A stretch of DNA of 64,000 nucleotides. Source: Ktedonospora formicarum (GTDB lineage: Bacteria > Chloroflexota > Ktedonobacteria > Ktedonobacterales > Ktedonobacteraceae). The DNA lies in assembly GCF_016587355.1 (NCBI RefSeq), contig NZ_BNJF01000002.1, forward strand, positions 1,054,001 to 1,118,000, given 5' to 3'. Below the pieces are notes generated by a model. It saw nothing but the letters and a program-made list of their open reading frames with translations. It ran no database searches and was not told where the DNA came from. Shown here piece by piece: positions 24,449 through 32,581 of the stretch. The position numbers and the translations under genes are program-made. How positions within the stretch are numbered: the stretch's first letter is position 1; the number at the start of each line of letters is the position of its first letter.

Positions 24449-25852
24449 ATGAGTAGTATTGAAGAGATATACCCAATTTCGCGCGCCGATCTGGATCTAG
24501 TTCGGGCGTTCCCAAAAGGCTTTCTCTGGGGTGCGGCGACCGCGTCTTATCAGATTGAAGGTGCCATCAAGGAAGATGGGCGCGGTCCGTCTATCTGGGA
24601 CGAGTTCTCGGCAACCCCTGGAAAGGTCTTCCAGGGACACACAGGTGAAGTGGCGACCGATCATTACCACCGTGTACCAGAAGATATCGTATTAATGAAG
24701 GAACTTGGCTTGAGCGCGTATCGCTTCTCTATCGCGTGGCCGCGTGTGCTTCCTCAAGGACGTGGAGCTATCAATGCCGCTGGACTGGACTTCTACGAAC
24801 GCCTCGTTGATGAGTTACTGGCGCATGGTATTGCCCCGTTTGTGACACTCTATCACTGGGATTTGCCTTTGTCATTGCATAAGGTTGGAGGCTGGACCAA
24901 TCGTGACACGGCCTATGCCTTCGCGGACTACGCCGATATCGTGACAAAACGCCTGGGAGATCGGGTCGCGAACTGGATTACACTCAATGAGCCCTGGTGT
25001 TCAGCCTATCTGGGATACGGTTGTGGCATCCATGCCCCTGGTATTCAGGATCGGCAGGCGGCCTTTGTGGCGGGACATCATCTCCTTCTGGCGCATGGCT
25101 TGGCCCTCCCTCGTATGCGCGCGAACATCAAGTCTGTCGCTCAGGTGGGCCTCTCGCTGAACTTTACGCCAACCTATGCCTCTGATGAGCGTGAGGAGAC
25201 AAAGCGCGATACTGAACTGACAGATCTCTTCGTCAATCAGTGGTTTATCTCACCAATCGCGCACGGCCGCTATCCTGAGGGCCTGTTTGAAGCGTTGGAA
25301 GTTACTCCTCCACCTATGCAGGATGGCGATTTAGAGTTGATAGGCGCTCCTATCGACTTCCTGGGTGTCAATAATTACACTCGCGATGTGATACGTGGTG
25401 GTACTATACCGGCGCGTCCAGATGAGTCAGTAAAGGTCGGCCCTGTTCCTGGCGCTTGCTATACCGAGATGGGTTGGGAGATCCATCCGCAATCCTTCAA
25501 TGAACTGCTGCTACGTCTATATCATGAATACGGCATGCAGGCGCTGTACATTACTGAGAATGGCGCAGCCTTCAAGGATACTTGGAATGGCGATGGGGTT
25601 GTACACGATCCTCGCCGTATCGCATATATACAAGAATACTTACAAGCCGCCGCTGAAGCGGTAGAGCAGGGTGTGCCTTTACGTGGCTACTTTACGTGGT
25701 CACTGCTGGATAATTTTGAGTGGGCCGAGGGATATAGCAAGCGCTTTGGTATTGTCTATGTCGATTATCAAACGCAGAGACGGATTATCAAGGATAGCGG
25801 TCATTGGTACAAAGCGCTCCTCAGTGCTCATCGAGATGCCTCAACGTTGTAA
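24449..25852 (+). CDS. GH1 family beta-glucosidase
   Basis: A 467-residue glycoside hydrolase family 1 enzyme that hydrolyses beta-glucosides or beta-galactosides after uptake. The N-terminal signature is FPKGFLWGAATASYQIEGA. The acid/base Glu is E181 in TLNEPW (178-183) and the nucleophile is E370 in ITENG (368-372). Substrate-binding residues in the YHWDLP and NFEWAEGY motifs are present. There is no signal peptide, so it is cytoplasmic. I chose the ATG at 24449 with GGGAG five bases upstream; a GTG at 24398 overlapping the permease stop would add 17 residues. Last gene of the importer operon, followed by a terminator. Confidence 0.94.
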   Translation: MSSIEEIYPISRADLDLVRAFPKGFLWGAATASYQIEGAIKEDGRGPSIWDEFSATPGKVFQGHTGEVATDHYHRVPEDIVLMKELGLSAYRFSIAWPRVLPQGRGAINAAGLDFYERLVDELLAHGIAPFVTLYHWDLPLSLHKVGGWTNRDTAYAFADYADIVTKRLGDRVANWITLNEPWCSAYLGYGCGIHAPGIQDRQAAFVAGHHLLLAHGLALPRMRANIKSVAQVGLSLNFTPTYASDEREETKRDTELTDLFVNQWFISPIAHGRYPEGLFEALEVTPPPMQDGDLELIGAPIDFLGVNNYTRDVIRGGTIPARPDESVKVGPVPGACYTEMGWEIHPQSFNELLLRLYHEYGMQALYITENGAAFKDTWNGDGVVHDPRRIAYIQEYLQAAAEAVEQGVPLRGYFTWSLLDNFEWAEGYSKRFGIVYVDYQTQRRIIKDSGHWYKALLSAHRDASTL

Positions 25853-25906
25853 GGCTTGGAGGTAATATACATTATTTCCCCTCCGATTTTGCCGGTTTAT
25901 GAGATG

Positions 25907-25949
25907 GCGCTTCCCTGGCAGTTTTACCCTGCTTTGGGAAGCGCTTTTT
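25907..25949 (+). terminator. Rho-independent terminator of the importer/GH1 operon
   Basis: GCGCTTCCC (25907-25915) pairs with GGGAAGCGC (25936-25944), followed directly by five T. It ends the plus-strand operon 55 bp after the beta-glucosidase. Confidence 0.85.
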
Positions 25950-25965
25950 CTCTGTTTATCTTTGG

Positions 25966-26406
25966 TTATGAACTCTTCCTTTGTGAGGTGAAACCTTGCT
26001 CTACGCGACGTTGGAGCGCGAATAAAAGGAAGGGGATAACAATAACAAGGAGCCTGGATGCTCCCATGATAAAGAGCATGCTTGTCCAGGTTATCGGTGC
26101 GGTATATAGCGTGAGTGCGACTCCAATCATGGCTAACAGCGCTCCGAGAACCAGCGCAACCGAGGGCCAGAGAAGCCCGGCCTGTGCCTCGCGCCGCTCA
26201 TGGGCGATGCCTTCGGTGAATTGCCAGCAGACAAGCAAGCTATCAATCAAGATCAGGGTGCCAATAATATGCCCTGGTTGGTTGAACCATGTTTCCGGAG
26301 ATGCTGCGAAAAAGCGCAAGCTGATGGCAAAGGCGAATGTGAGCACAGCGCTTATCGCGACATACCAGTCGCGGACGACGCGAACGATATTGAATGTTTG
26401 ATTCAT
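25966..26406 (-). CDS. Hypothetical 4-TM membrane protein
   Basis: A protein of about 146 residues with four predicted helices (YVAISAVLTFAFAISLRFF, IIGTLILIDSLLVCWQF, LLWPSVALVLGALLAMIGVAL, LFIMGASRLLVIVIPFLLF) and a basic C-terminus. I place the start at the ATG at 26406 (MNQTFNIV), preceded by GAGGATGATGAT. The longer frame to 26496 would run into the upstream permease gene. It is the last gene of the sulfur operon, 13 bp behind the permease. I do not recognise the family; it may be an accessory of the importer. Confidence 0.7.
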   Translation of the reverse strand: MNQTFNIVRVVRDWYVAISAVLTFAFAISLRFFAASPETWFNQPGHIIGTLILIDSLLVCWQFTEGIAHERREAQAGLLWPSVALVLGALLAMIGVALTLYTAPITWTSMLFIMGASRLLVIVIPFLLFALQRRVEQGFTSQRKSS

Positions 26407-26419
26407 ATCATCATCCTCG

Positions 26420-27244
26420 TTAGCTCTGGAGCCCTCGTCGTTCGCGTATGCGGCGCTCGATGGTCGCGAATATGAATGTATCGATGGCGACCCCAATGGC
26501 GATGATGATGAGCATGACCGCCATGACCTGCGAGGCGTCGTTGAGATCGCGCCCGGTGTTGAGCAGATTGCCCAGGCTGAGCGTGATGTAGAGTAGTTCC
26601 GCTGCCATCAGCGAGCGCCATGCGAAGGTCCAGCCCTGCTTTAGCCCTTCTAGAATGGATGGTAGGGCGGCGGGTAAGATGACGTCAGTTGCCAGCGCGA
26701 GACCACGCGTGCCGAGTGAGCGCGCGGCCTTGAGATAGAGTGGTGGTGTGTTTTTGATACCGTTGACCACTCCCAGGGTAATTGAGAAGAGCGCGCCCAT
26801 AACGACCACAAAGAGAATGGCCTCTTCGCCCAGCCCGAACCAGAGGACAGCGAGTGGTAGCCAGCACACGCTTGGGAGAGCCTGTAGACCCAGGATAAGC
26901 GAACCTACGGTCTCTTCCAGGAGCTTAAAGCGTCCGATGAGTGAGCCGAGAACAACACCAATGATTAGCGAGATGCCATAGCCGATGACAAGGCTTTGCA
27001 GGCTTGCTAAGGCTCCAAGCCCAAATTGACCACTCTGAAAGCCATCGGCGAGGGCTGCCAGGACTGTGAGCGGACCTGGCAAGGCATAGGAGGGCCAGAT
27101 ATTCAGGTTGGCGACGATATGCCAGACTAGTAAGAGAAGCGCGTAAAAGATGAAGCGCCTGAGCCAGGCACTGAGTACACTATAGGTTGAGCGCAGTCGT
27201 GTGGGTCGGGCGGGTGTAGGTATATTTGCTACGGCTCTAGCCAT
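26420..27244 (-). CDS. ABC transporter permease (SsuC/TauC type)
   Basis: A 274-residue permease of the nitrate/sulfonate/taurine family with six helices. LLVWHIVANLNIWPSYALPGPLTV and VLGSLIGRFKLLEE are recognisable family regions, and the EAA loop is AARSLGTRGLALATDVILPAALPSI, visible here as KAARSLGTRG and ILPAALPS. It overlaps the ATPase gene by 8 bp, so the two are translationally coupled. With the ATPase and binding protein it forms an importer for sulfonates, sulfate esters or similar anions. The substrate cannot be decided from sequence alone. Confidence 0.92.
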   Translation of the reverse strand: MARAVANIPTPARPTRLRSTYSVLSAWLRRFIFYALLLLVWHIVANLNIWPSYALPGPLTVLAALADGFQSGQFGLGALASLQSLVIGYGISLIIGVVLGSLIGRFKLLEETVGSLILGLQALPSVCWLPLAVLWFGLGEEAILFVVVMGALFSITLGVVNGIKNTPPLYLKAARSLGTRGLALATDVILPAALPSILEGLKQGWTFAWRSLMAAELLYITLSLGNLLNTGRDLNDASQVMAVMLIIIAIGVAIDTFIFATIERRIRERRGLQS

Positions 27245-28082
27245 TACTTACCTCCTGTGGCACCTCGCCCATTGCCTCCTTGAGTACCGAGAGAATTTCG
27301 GCTGAGAGGTCGACGAGTCGATGATCCTCAAGTGAGCGTGGCCTGGGCAGGTCAATACGGAAGTCGCGCACAATCTCGCCGGGTCTGGGTGAGAAGACAA
27401 CTACGCGGCCCCCAAGCGCTACGGCCTCATACACATTATGGGTGACGAAAAGAATAGTCTTGCCAGTTGAGGACCAGATGGCCTCAAGTTCCGCATACAT
27501 GCGGTCGCGCGTTAGAGCGTCAAGCGCGCCGAATGGTTCATCCATCAGGAGTACCGAGGGATTGGTCGCCAGGGCGCGCGCGATTGCAACCCGCTGACGC
27601 ATTCCGCCCGAGAGGTGGTGAATATAGCTTTTCTCGAAGCCGGTCAGATGTACAAGGTTGATAAAGTGTTGCGTGATTGCCGCCCTTTGCTGTCTCGGTA
27701 CTCCAATCTGGCGCAGGCCGAATTCGATATTGCCGCGCACATCAAGCCAGGGGAAGAGGGCCGCTTCTTGAAAGAGCAGAACCCGGTCTGAACTAGGTCC
27801 GCTAACTATCTGCCCATTAGCCTGCACCTCGCCTCCGCTTGCTGTTTCCAGACCCGCGACAATACTGAGCAGCGTTGATTTGCCACATCCACTCGGTCCT
27901 ACAAAACAGACAAACTCGCCCGCCTCCACGTCCAGGCTTACCGGGAGCAGTGCTTCAACGTCCTGGGTGCGTCCTCTATAGATTTTGCTTACATCCGTAA
28001 TCCTGAGCGGAATACCGTTATGAGTGCGGTGCTCATCCTTTATAGAGTTCTGATTTTCTATAACTGTCGAGTGGTGAGGCAT
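27237..28082 (-). CDS. ABC transporter ATP-binding protein (SsuB/TauB type)
   Basis: An importer ATPase of about 281 residues. Walker A is GPSGCGKST, the Q-loop is in LLFQEAALFPWL, the signature is LSGGMRQRVAIARAL, Walker B is VLLMDEPFGALD and the switch His is in FVTHNVYEA. GxxALFPW is typical of the SsuB/TauB branch. I chose the ATG at 28082 (MPHHSTVIENQ), preceded by GGGAGGAG; the in-frame ATG at 28127 has no good site. It lies between the binding protein and permease genes of the sulfur operon. Confidence 0.92.
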   Translation of the reverse strand: MPHHSTVIENQNSIKDEHRTHNGIPLRITDVSKIYRGRTQDVEALLPVSLDVEAGEFVCFVGPSGCGKSTLLSIVAGLETASGGEVQANGQIVSGPSSDRVLLFQEAALFPWLDVRGNIEFGLRQIGVPRQQRAAITQHFINLVHLTGFEKSYIHHLSGGMRQRVAIARALATNPSVLLMDEPFGALDALTRDRMYAELEAIWSSTGKTILFVTHNVYEAVALGGRVVVFSPRPGEIVRDFRIDLPRPRSLEDHRLVDLSAEILSVLKEAMGEVPQEVSNG

Positions 28083-28144
28083 GGATAGTCTCCTCCCAAC
28101 ATGCGCTTTTGCTATCACGAACAACATGGAATGCCCATAGCTTG

Positions 28145-28184
28145 CTACGGCATGAGGGCTTTTAATAGCGTCCTCACACCGTAG
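28145..28184 (-). other. Intercistronic hairpin after the sulfonate binding-protein gene
   Basis: CTACGG and AGG blocks around 28145-28157 pair with 28172-28184 (11 of 13 positions) in the gap between the binding protein and ATPase genes. It is positioned like the hairpin at 22312-22364 and may raise expression of the binding protein relative to the rest. Confidence 0.5.
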
Positions 28185-28199
28185 TAATCGCTATGTGTA

Positions 28200-29252
28200 T
28201 TATGGAACGGCGATGGGCTTTAGCCCTTTCGCTTTCAAGATCGTGTTGAGATCATTGAGTTGATACAGGTTCTTGAGATCGGGTTTCTCCTTCAGGAAGC
28301 CAAGCGCGTATGCCTGGTCAGCGGCCTGGAAGAGCGCGCTTGGCAATGGATCATAGGTGATATTGAGGTTCTGATACGCCTGATCAAGTACCTCCTGAGC
28401 TAGCCCCTTACCCGTGATGCGCTTGGTTTCGTTGTTCACAATCTTCTTCGCGTCATCCGGATTATTTTGAATATAGGTGACGGTATCGACGTGCGCTTCA
28501 AGGAACTTCTTTACGATATCAGGATGTTGGTCATAGAAGGCCTTGCGTACAACCACGTTGGTGGTAACGAATTGCCCATTAGGCCAGAGCGTGCGCTCAT
28601 CGAGGAAAACCTTACCCTTGCCTTCGTCTACCAGACGCGTCGCCCAGGGTTCGGGAACCCAGGCACCATCGATTTTGCCTTGCTTGAAGAGATTCAGGAT
28701 ATTGGCATTGTCGGTTGGTACAACCTGGACATTGCCACCCTTATCTGAGGTCTTCAAGCCGTGCTGTTGCAAGTAGAAGCGCAACGCGACATCCTGAGTG
28801 TTGCCGAGCTGTGGTGTCGCAAGCTTTTTATTCGCGAGGTCGGCAGGCGTCTTAATGACTTGCGGATTGACAATAAAGCTTGCTCCACCGCTAGCGGCTC
28901 CAGCTATAACGCGTAGGGCGCTTCCTTTACTCTGGGTGTAACCATTAATAGTTGGATTGGGGCCAACATAGCCGATGTCGATGCTGTTGGCGAAAAGTGC
29001 CTCGATCAGTGCGGGACCCGCGTTGAACGTCGTTGTCTTGAGCGAAACCTTGTCCCCGAATGCCTGGGCGAATGTGCCTCTCTGCACACCTACGAGAGCC
29101 ACGGCATGAGTGACGTTGGGGAAATAGCCAAGGTGAACAGTCACTTTGCCATTGCTATCAGCGCTGGCGGGATTGCTGCAACTAATGAGGCTCACGGCGA
29201 GCAGCGCGAAGAGCGCGAGCAAGCTCCAATACTTCGAGAGCGCGAGTTTCAT
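28200..29252 (-). CDS. ABC transporter substrate-binding lipoprotein (SsuA/TauA type)
   Basis: A 350-residue binding protein of the NMT1/SsuA family. The signal peptide ends in a lipobox (VSLISC, Cys25). The mature part begins with the strand VTVHLGYFPNVTHAVALVGVQ, seen here as KVTVHLGYFPNVTHA. EALFANSIDIGYVGPNP is the classical ligand-cleft segment of this family, and PEPWATRLVDEGKG is also conserved. It should deliver sulfonate, sulfate ester or a related anion to the permease. It lies directly behind sat, 37 bp downstream, linking uptake with sulfate activation. Confidence 0.92.
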   Translation of the reverse strand: MKLALSKYWSLLALFALLAVSLISCSNPASADSNGKVTVHLGYFPNVTHAVALVGVQRGTFAQAFGDKVSLKTTTFNAGPALIEALFANSIDIGYVGPNPTINGYTQSKGSALRVIAGAASGGASFIVNPQVIKTPADLANKKLATPQLGNTQDVALRFYLQQHGLKTSDKGGNVQVVPTDNANILNLFKQGKIDGAWVPEPWATRLVDEGKGKVFLDERTLWPNGQFVTTNVVVRKAFYDQHPDIVKKFLEAHVDTVTYIQNNPDDAKKIVNNETKRITGKGLAQEVLDQAYQNLNITYDPLPSALFQAADQAYALGFLKEKPDLKNLYQLNDLNTILKAKGLKPIAVP

Positions 29253-29289
29253 ATCGTGCGAAAACTCCTTAAAATAATCGAAGACTTAA

Positions 29290-30456
29290 TCAGGCAACGG
29301 GTTCGCGTAAGGCATCGATCAGAATACGTGCGACCTCTGGTCGCGAGAACTCAGGTGGGGGTAATGTACCCTCGCGGAGCAACTGGCGTACTCTGGTTCC
29401 GCTCAAGGTGACGTGATGCTCGCTATCATGCGGACATGTTTTGTTCGATGCCATCGACTGGCAGGAACGACAGAAGAATGTGTTGTCAAAGAACATTGGT
29501 GTGATGCCAAGTTGCGCGGCATCGAATTCGGCGAAGATGTGTTGTGCGTCGTAAGTTCCGTAATAGTTTCCTACACCGGCATGATCGCGCCCTACGATGA
29601 AGTGCGAGCAGCCGTAGTTCTTACGCATGAGAGCATGGAAGATGGCTTCACGCGGTCCCGCGTAGCGCATCGAGGCAGGAAGAACACCCAGCAAGACGCG
29701 ATTAGCCGGATAGTAGTTCGCGAGCAATACCTCATAGCAGCGCATGCGCACATTGGCGGGGATGTCGTCGCTCTTGGTGTCTCCGACCAGCGGATGTAGA
29801 TAAAGTCCATCAACGGTTTCCAGAGCGCACTTCTGGATATACTCATGCGCGCGATGGACGGGATTGCGCGTCTGGAAGCCAACGATACGCTTCCATCCTC
29901 GCTCGACGAAGTGTTGACGAGATTGGGTAGGTGTGTAGCGATAGCGTGCGAAATGCTGCTCTTGCACTGCCAGAATACGCACTGGACCACCCAGGAGGAT
30001 CTCGCCTTGTTGATAGATAACTCTGACGCCTGGATGGGCCTCATCCTCGGTGCGATAGACCTGCCGGGCTTCGTGGTGCTTGTCGTAGTGATACTTCTCC
30101 TGTAACGTAAGTACAGCCTGTACATCGCCTGTCTGGTCCACCAGAGCAATTTCCTGCCCCTCGTTGAGAGATGCGGCCTCCAGCTCATTTATTGAGAGTG
30201 TAATGGGAATTGACCAGGGGAGACCATTTGCCAGGTGCATATTGTTTACAACGCTGAGGTAATCGGCTTGCGTAAGAAAGCCCGTTAGGGGGCTATATGC
30301 GCCATTTGCGAGCTGTTCAAGGTCGGCTAGCTGGCGCGAACCAAGTACAATGTGGGGAAGGGTAGGCGCTCGTTCCAAAAGCGTTTCTCGTTCTTCAGGG
30401 GTTGCAAGATTGATGATCAGGCGACCACCATGAGGCGCGATCAGGCCATCTGTCAT
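29290..30456 (-). CDS. sat: Sulfate adenylyltransferase (ATP sulfurylase)
   Basis: A 388-residue homomeric-type ATP sulfurylase that makes adenosine 5'-phosphosulfate from sulfate and ATP. The active-site motif is QTRNPVHRAHEYIQK (HxxH). MRYAGPREAIFHALMRKNYGCSHFIVGRDHAG is the conserved GRDHAG region, visible as GPREAIFHA and IVGRDHAGVG. SGTRVRQLLREG closes the domain. CRSCQSMASNKTCPH is a zinc-binding cysteine cluster found in many Sat proteins. I use the ATG at 30456 (MTDGLIAPHGG), with AAGGAAGT upstream, rather than one 51 bp earlier. It follows cysC in the operon. Confidence 0.95.
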   Translation of the reverse strand: MTDGLIAPHGGRLIINLATPEERETLLERAPTLPHIVLGSRQLADLEQLANGAYSPLTGFLTQADYLSVVNNMHLANGLPWSIPITLSINELEAASLNEGQEIALVDQTGDVQAVLTLQEKYHYDKHHEARQVYRTEDEAHPGVRVIYQQGEILLGGPVRILAVQEQHFARYRYTPTQSRQHFVERGWKRIVGFQTRNPVHRAHEYIQKCALETVDGLYLHPLVGDTKSDDIPANVRMRCYEVLLANYYPANRVLLGVLPASMRYAGPREAIFHALMRKNYGCSHFIVGRDHAGVGNYYGTYDAQHIFAEFDAAQLGITPMFFDNTFFCRSCQSMASNKTCPHDSEHHVTLSGTRVRQLLREGTLPPPEFSRPEVARILIDALREPVA

Positions 30457-30507
30457 GTTTATACTTCCTTTGCTTATTCTTCTATAAAGAGTAAATACCG
30501 TTTTCAA

Positions 30508-31077
30508 TCAAGCCTGGACTGGCTCTTCGAGATAGGTGGGATCGAGGTACCCTAGCTCAACAAGCTTGCTTACGAGGCGTTGCACACTCTCCGCGATTGT
30601 CTCTTTGTCTGTTTCAATGATAAGTTCGGGATGCTCTGGCTCCTCATAGGGATCATCTACACCTGTGAAATTCTTGATCTTCCCTTCATCAACCAGCTTG
30701 TAGAGACCCTTCACATCGCGTTGGCGGCACACATCGAGGGGACATTTAACATACACTTCTACGAAATTACCAATCTCCTGACGAGCCCACTCCCGTGCCT
30801 CACGATAGGGTGAGATGGCGGCGGAGATCGAGGCGGCTCCATTGCGCGTGAGGAGCCCACACACAAAGGCGATACGTTTGATATTCGTGTCGCGGTCCTC
30901 GCGGCTGAAGCCTAATCCTTTGCTGAGGTGTGTGCGTACAATATCTCCATCGAGAATTTCAACATTGCGCCCATGCTGCTTGAAGCGCTGCTCTACCGCC
31001 TCTGAAAGCGTGCTTTTGCCTGCCCCCGACAAGCCTGTAAACCAGATTGTGAAACCTGTTTGCCCCGTACTTACCAT
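30508..31077 (-). CDS. cysC: Adenylylsulfate kinase (APS kinase)
   Basis: A 189-residue APS kinase that phosphorylates APS to PAPS. The P-loop is GLSGAGKST (15-23), with DGDIVRTHLSKGLGFSREDRDTNI as the classical substrate-binding region (pieces LDGDIVRTHLSKGLGFS and REDRDTNIKR). CPLDVCRQRDVKGLY is the conserved C-terminal segment. It is between the propeller protein and sat. PAPS production could serve reductive assimilation or sulfotransferases; no PAPS reductase or sulfite reductase is in the window. Confidence 0.95.
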   Translation of the reverse strand: MVSTGQTGFTIWFTGLSGAGKSTLSEAVEQRFKQHGRNVEILDGDIVRTHLSKGLGFSREDRDTNIKRIAFVCGLLTRNGAASISAAISPYREAREWARQEIGNFVEVYVKCPLDVCRQRDVKGLYKLVDEGKIKNFTGVDDPYEEPEHPELIIETDKETIAESVQRLVSKLVELGYLDPTYLEEPVQA

Positions 31078-31113
31078 TGTGCTTGTGTTCCCTCTCGCTA
31101 AACAAACAATCAG

Positions 31114-32076
31114 CTAAAAAGTATAGGCCTCGTATAGTCGCCACTCTGGATCAAAGTTAAACTGTGTGATGCTATGCCTGGCAGTCTCACCGTTGGCGCG
31201 TCCGGGAAGAAGTGTGACGCGAGTGTTCTTTCCATCTACCAGAACCCAGGTGTTATGGTGTGGGTCATAGCTGCAATCCTGAAGCCAGTTTGTCTCGGCA
31301 TCGACCTCTTCCACGACGCTGACGCTCTTGCCGTCAGGCTTGAACTGCGCGAGTAGCGCTTTTCCGTGAACGGTGTCTGCGACGGTGAAGTATTGCTCAT
31401 CCAAAATGCGTACCGAGTGAGGATGATCCAGCCCTTCAAGTAGCGTCTCCCATCTGCCAGTTTCGCGGTCAATGGCGATAACGGTTCCTTGGTGGAAGAG
31501 GGTTGCCAGGATGCGACCGTCCGGCAATTCGGCGACCGAGTTGACATGTGTGGTTTGTTGGAGCGTGCCATATTTGATGTCGCGATGGTCGGCTCCTTTG
31601 TCTAGCTCGCGGATCTCACCAGTTGGCGTATGCGTAAAGCCATGATCGGTTGCCCACCATGTCCAGAGCACATCCCCTGCTGGACTAAATTCGATGAGCA
31701 GATCAAGACCGGTGCTGGCGACAAGATAGCCACTGCGTGTCCGCGAGAGCGAATGTAAAGCGTTGAAGAGCGGGGAACTGATGGCATCATAATGAATTGA
31801 CTCTAAGTCAATGCCAACTCGGTGAATACCATTGAACGCCGTAACTAGCATATGCTCCTGGTCGTATGGAGTAATCCCGGCAGCCAGGCTCAGTGCAAGT
31901 TCCTTACGAGAAGCTCCCAGATCATCAATAAGGCAGAGCAAACCACCAGGATCTCCATCGGGTTTACGCATGCTCCCAATCACAGTTAGCGGGCATGAAG
32001 TCTGCTCCCGCGTCTCTTTCCAGTGCTTTTTCAAGCTAGAATGCTGAGTTGAAATACAACTGAGCAGCAGTTTCAT
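31114..32076 (-). CDS. Beta-propeller protein (arylsulfotransferase-like), sulfur operon
   Basis: A 320-residue protein made of repeated four-strand blades: THVNSVAELPDGRILATLF, TVIAIDRETGRWETLLEG, HPHSVRILDEQYFTVADT, SYDPHHNTWVLVDGKN. This pattern resembles NHL/arylsulfotransferase beta-propellers, in which PNGN/PDGR turns close the blades. There is no signal peptide or membrane anchor. It is the first gene of the cysC-sat-ssu operon, behind a clear promoter. A role in sulfur metabolism is inferred only from position; it could be a sulfo-group transferase, a sensor or a lactonase-like enzyme. Confidence 0.75.
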   Translation of the reverse strand: MKLLLSCISTQHSSLKKHWKETREQTSCPLTVIGSMRKPDGDPGGLLCLIDDLGASRKELALSLAAGITPYDQEHMLVTAFNGIHRVGIDLESIHYDAISSPLFNALHSLSRTRSGYLVASTGLDLLIEFSPAGDVLWTWWATDHGFTHTPTGEIRELDKGADHRDIKYGTLQQTTHVNSVAELPDGRILATLFHQGTVIAIDRETGRWETLLEGLDHPHSVRILDEQYFTVADTVHGKALLAQFKPDGKSVSVVEEVDAETNWLQDCSYDPHHNTWVLVDGKNTRVTLLPGRANGETARHSITQFNFDPEWRLYEAYTF

Positions 32077-32107
32077 GTCAACCTCTCATGTCGTTGTGCA
32101 TATAGTC

Positions 32108-32265
32108 GGTCATCAATATGACCCACCTGGGACTTTTCATTTGACCTGTGTTATGACCGTTATACTTATGGAAAGATAGCCATTGTCGCCGATTAAAGTT
32201 GATTTAGTTGATCAACATAGTAGAGCGTCAATTTAACTATACCCTACGAACCTGAGCAATGTCAA
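32108..32265 (-). promoter_or_regulatory. Promoter and GGTCA-repeat leader of the sulfur operon
   Basis: On the minus strand TTGACA (32260-32265), an 18-bp spacer and TATAGT (32236-32241) form the promoter. The leader of about 150 nt contains the palindrome GGTCAT-CAAT-ATGACC (32108-32123) and two further TGACC sites (32142-32146, 32154-32158), suitable for a dimeric regulator. I checked for a SAM-I riboswitch and did not find its conserved core. Confidence 0.6.
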
Positions 32266-32462
32266 ATGCACGAAAAAGCAGATTAGCCACTAAGGAGCCT
32301 ATCGCAACCTGAGTATTGCTAACGATGAAGATAGAGCGTTACGGCTACTTATGAGGATTGGTGGATGCTGCGAACATGCGTCGGTTATATAAAGAAAATG
32401 GAATATATGGTATAAGACATGTACATAGTGGGAGAATGGGTTTAATGGGGACTAGTGGTTGT

Positions 32463-32501
32463 ATCCGGAGGCGTAGAGCCTTAATTGCTCCTCCTCCGGA
32501 T
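32463..32501. other. Hairpin downstream of threonine synthase
   Basis: ATCCGGAGG (32463-32471) pairs with CCTCCGGAT (32493-32501). It lies 80 bp beyond the stop of the minus-strand threonine synthase gene, so it may mark that transcript's end; no T-run follows on the minus strand. The rest of the 32266-32581 gap shows no gene. Confidence 0.5.
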
Positions 32502-32581
32502 GTAATTGACAAAAAGTTTTATATGTAAGCGCAGAGCTTAAGCCTGCGCAAGGCTGGCAACTCAATCGACCTGTGTATAAT

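Noticed and set aside
29592..30188. 198-codon open frame within the sat gene in another frame
   Set aside because: Its sequence is Arg/Ser-rich frame-shadow and it overlaps a well-supported ATP sulfurylase.
32080..32260. SAM or other sulfur riboswitch before the sulfur operon
   Set aside because: No conserved SAM-I core or kink-turn is present; only protein-type GGTCA repeats are seen.
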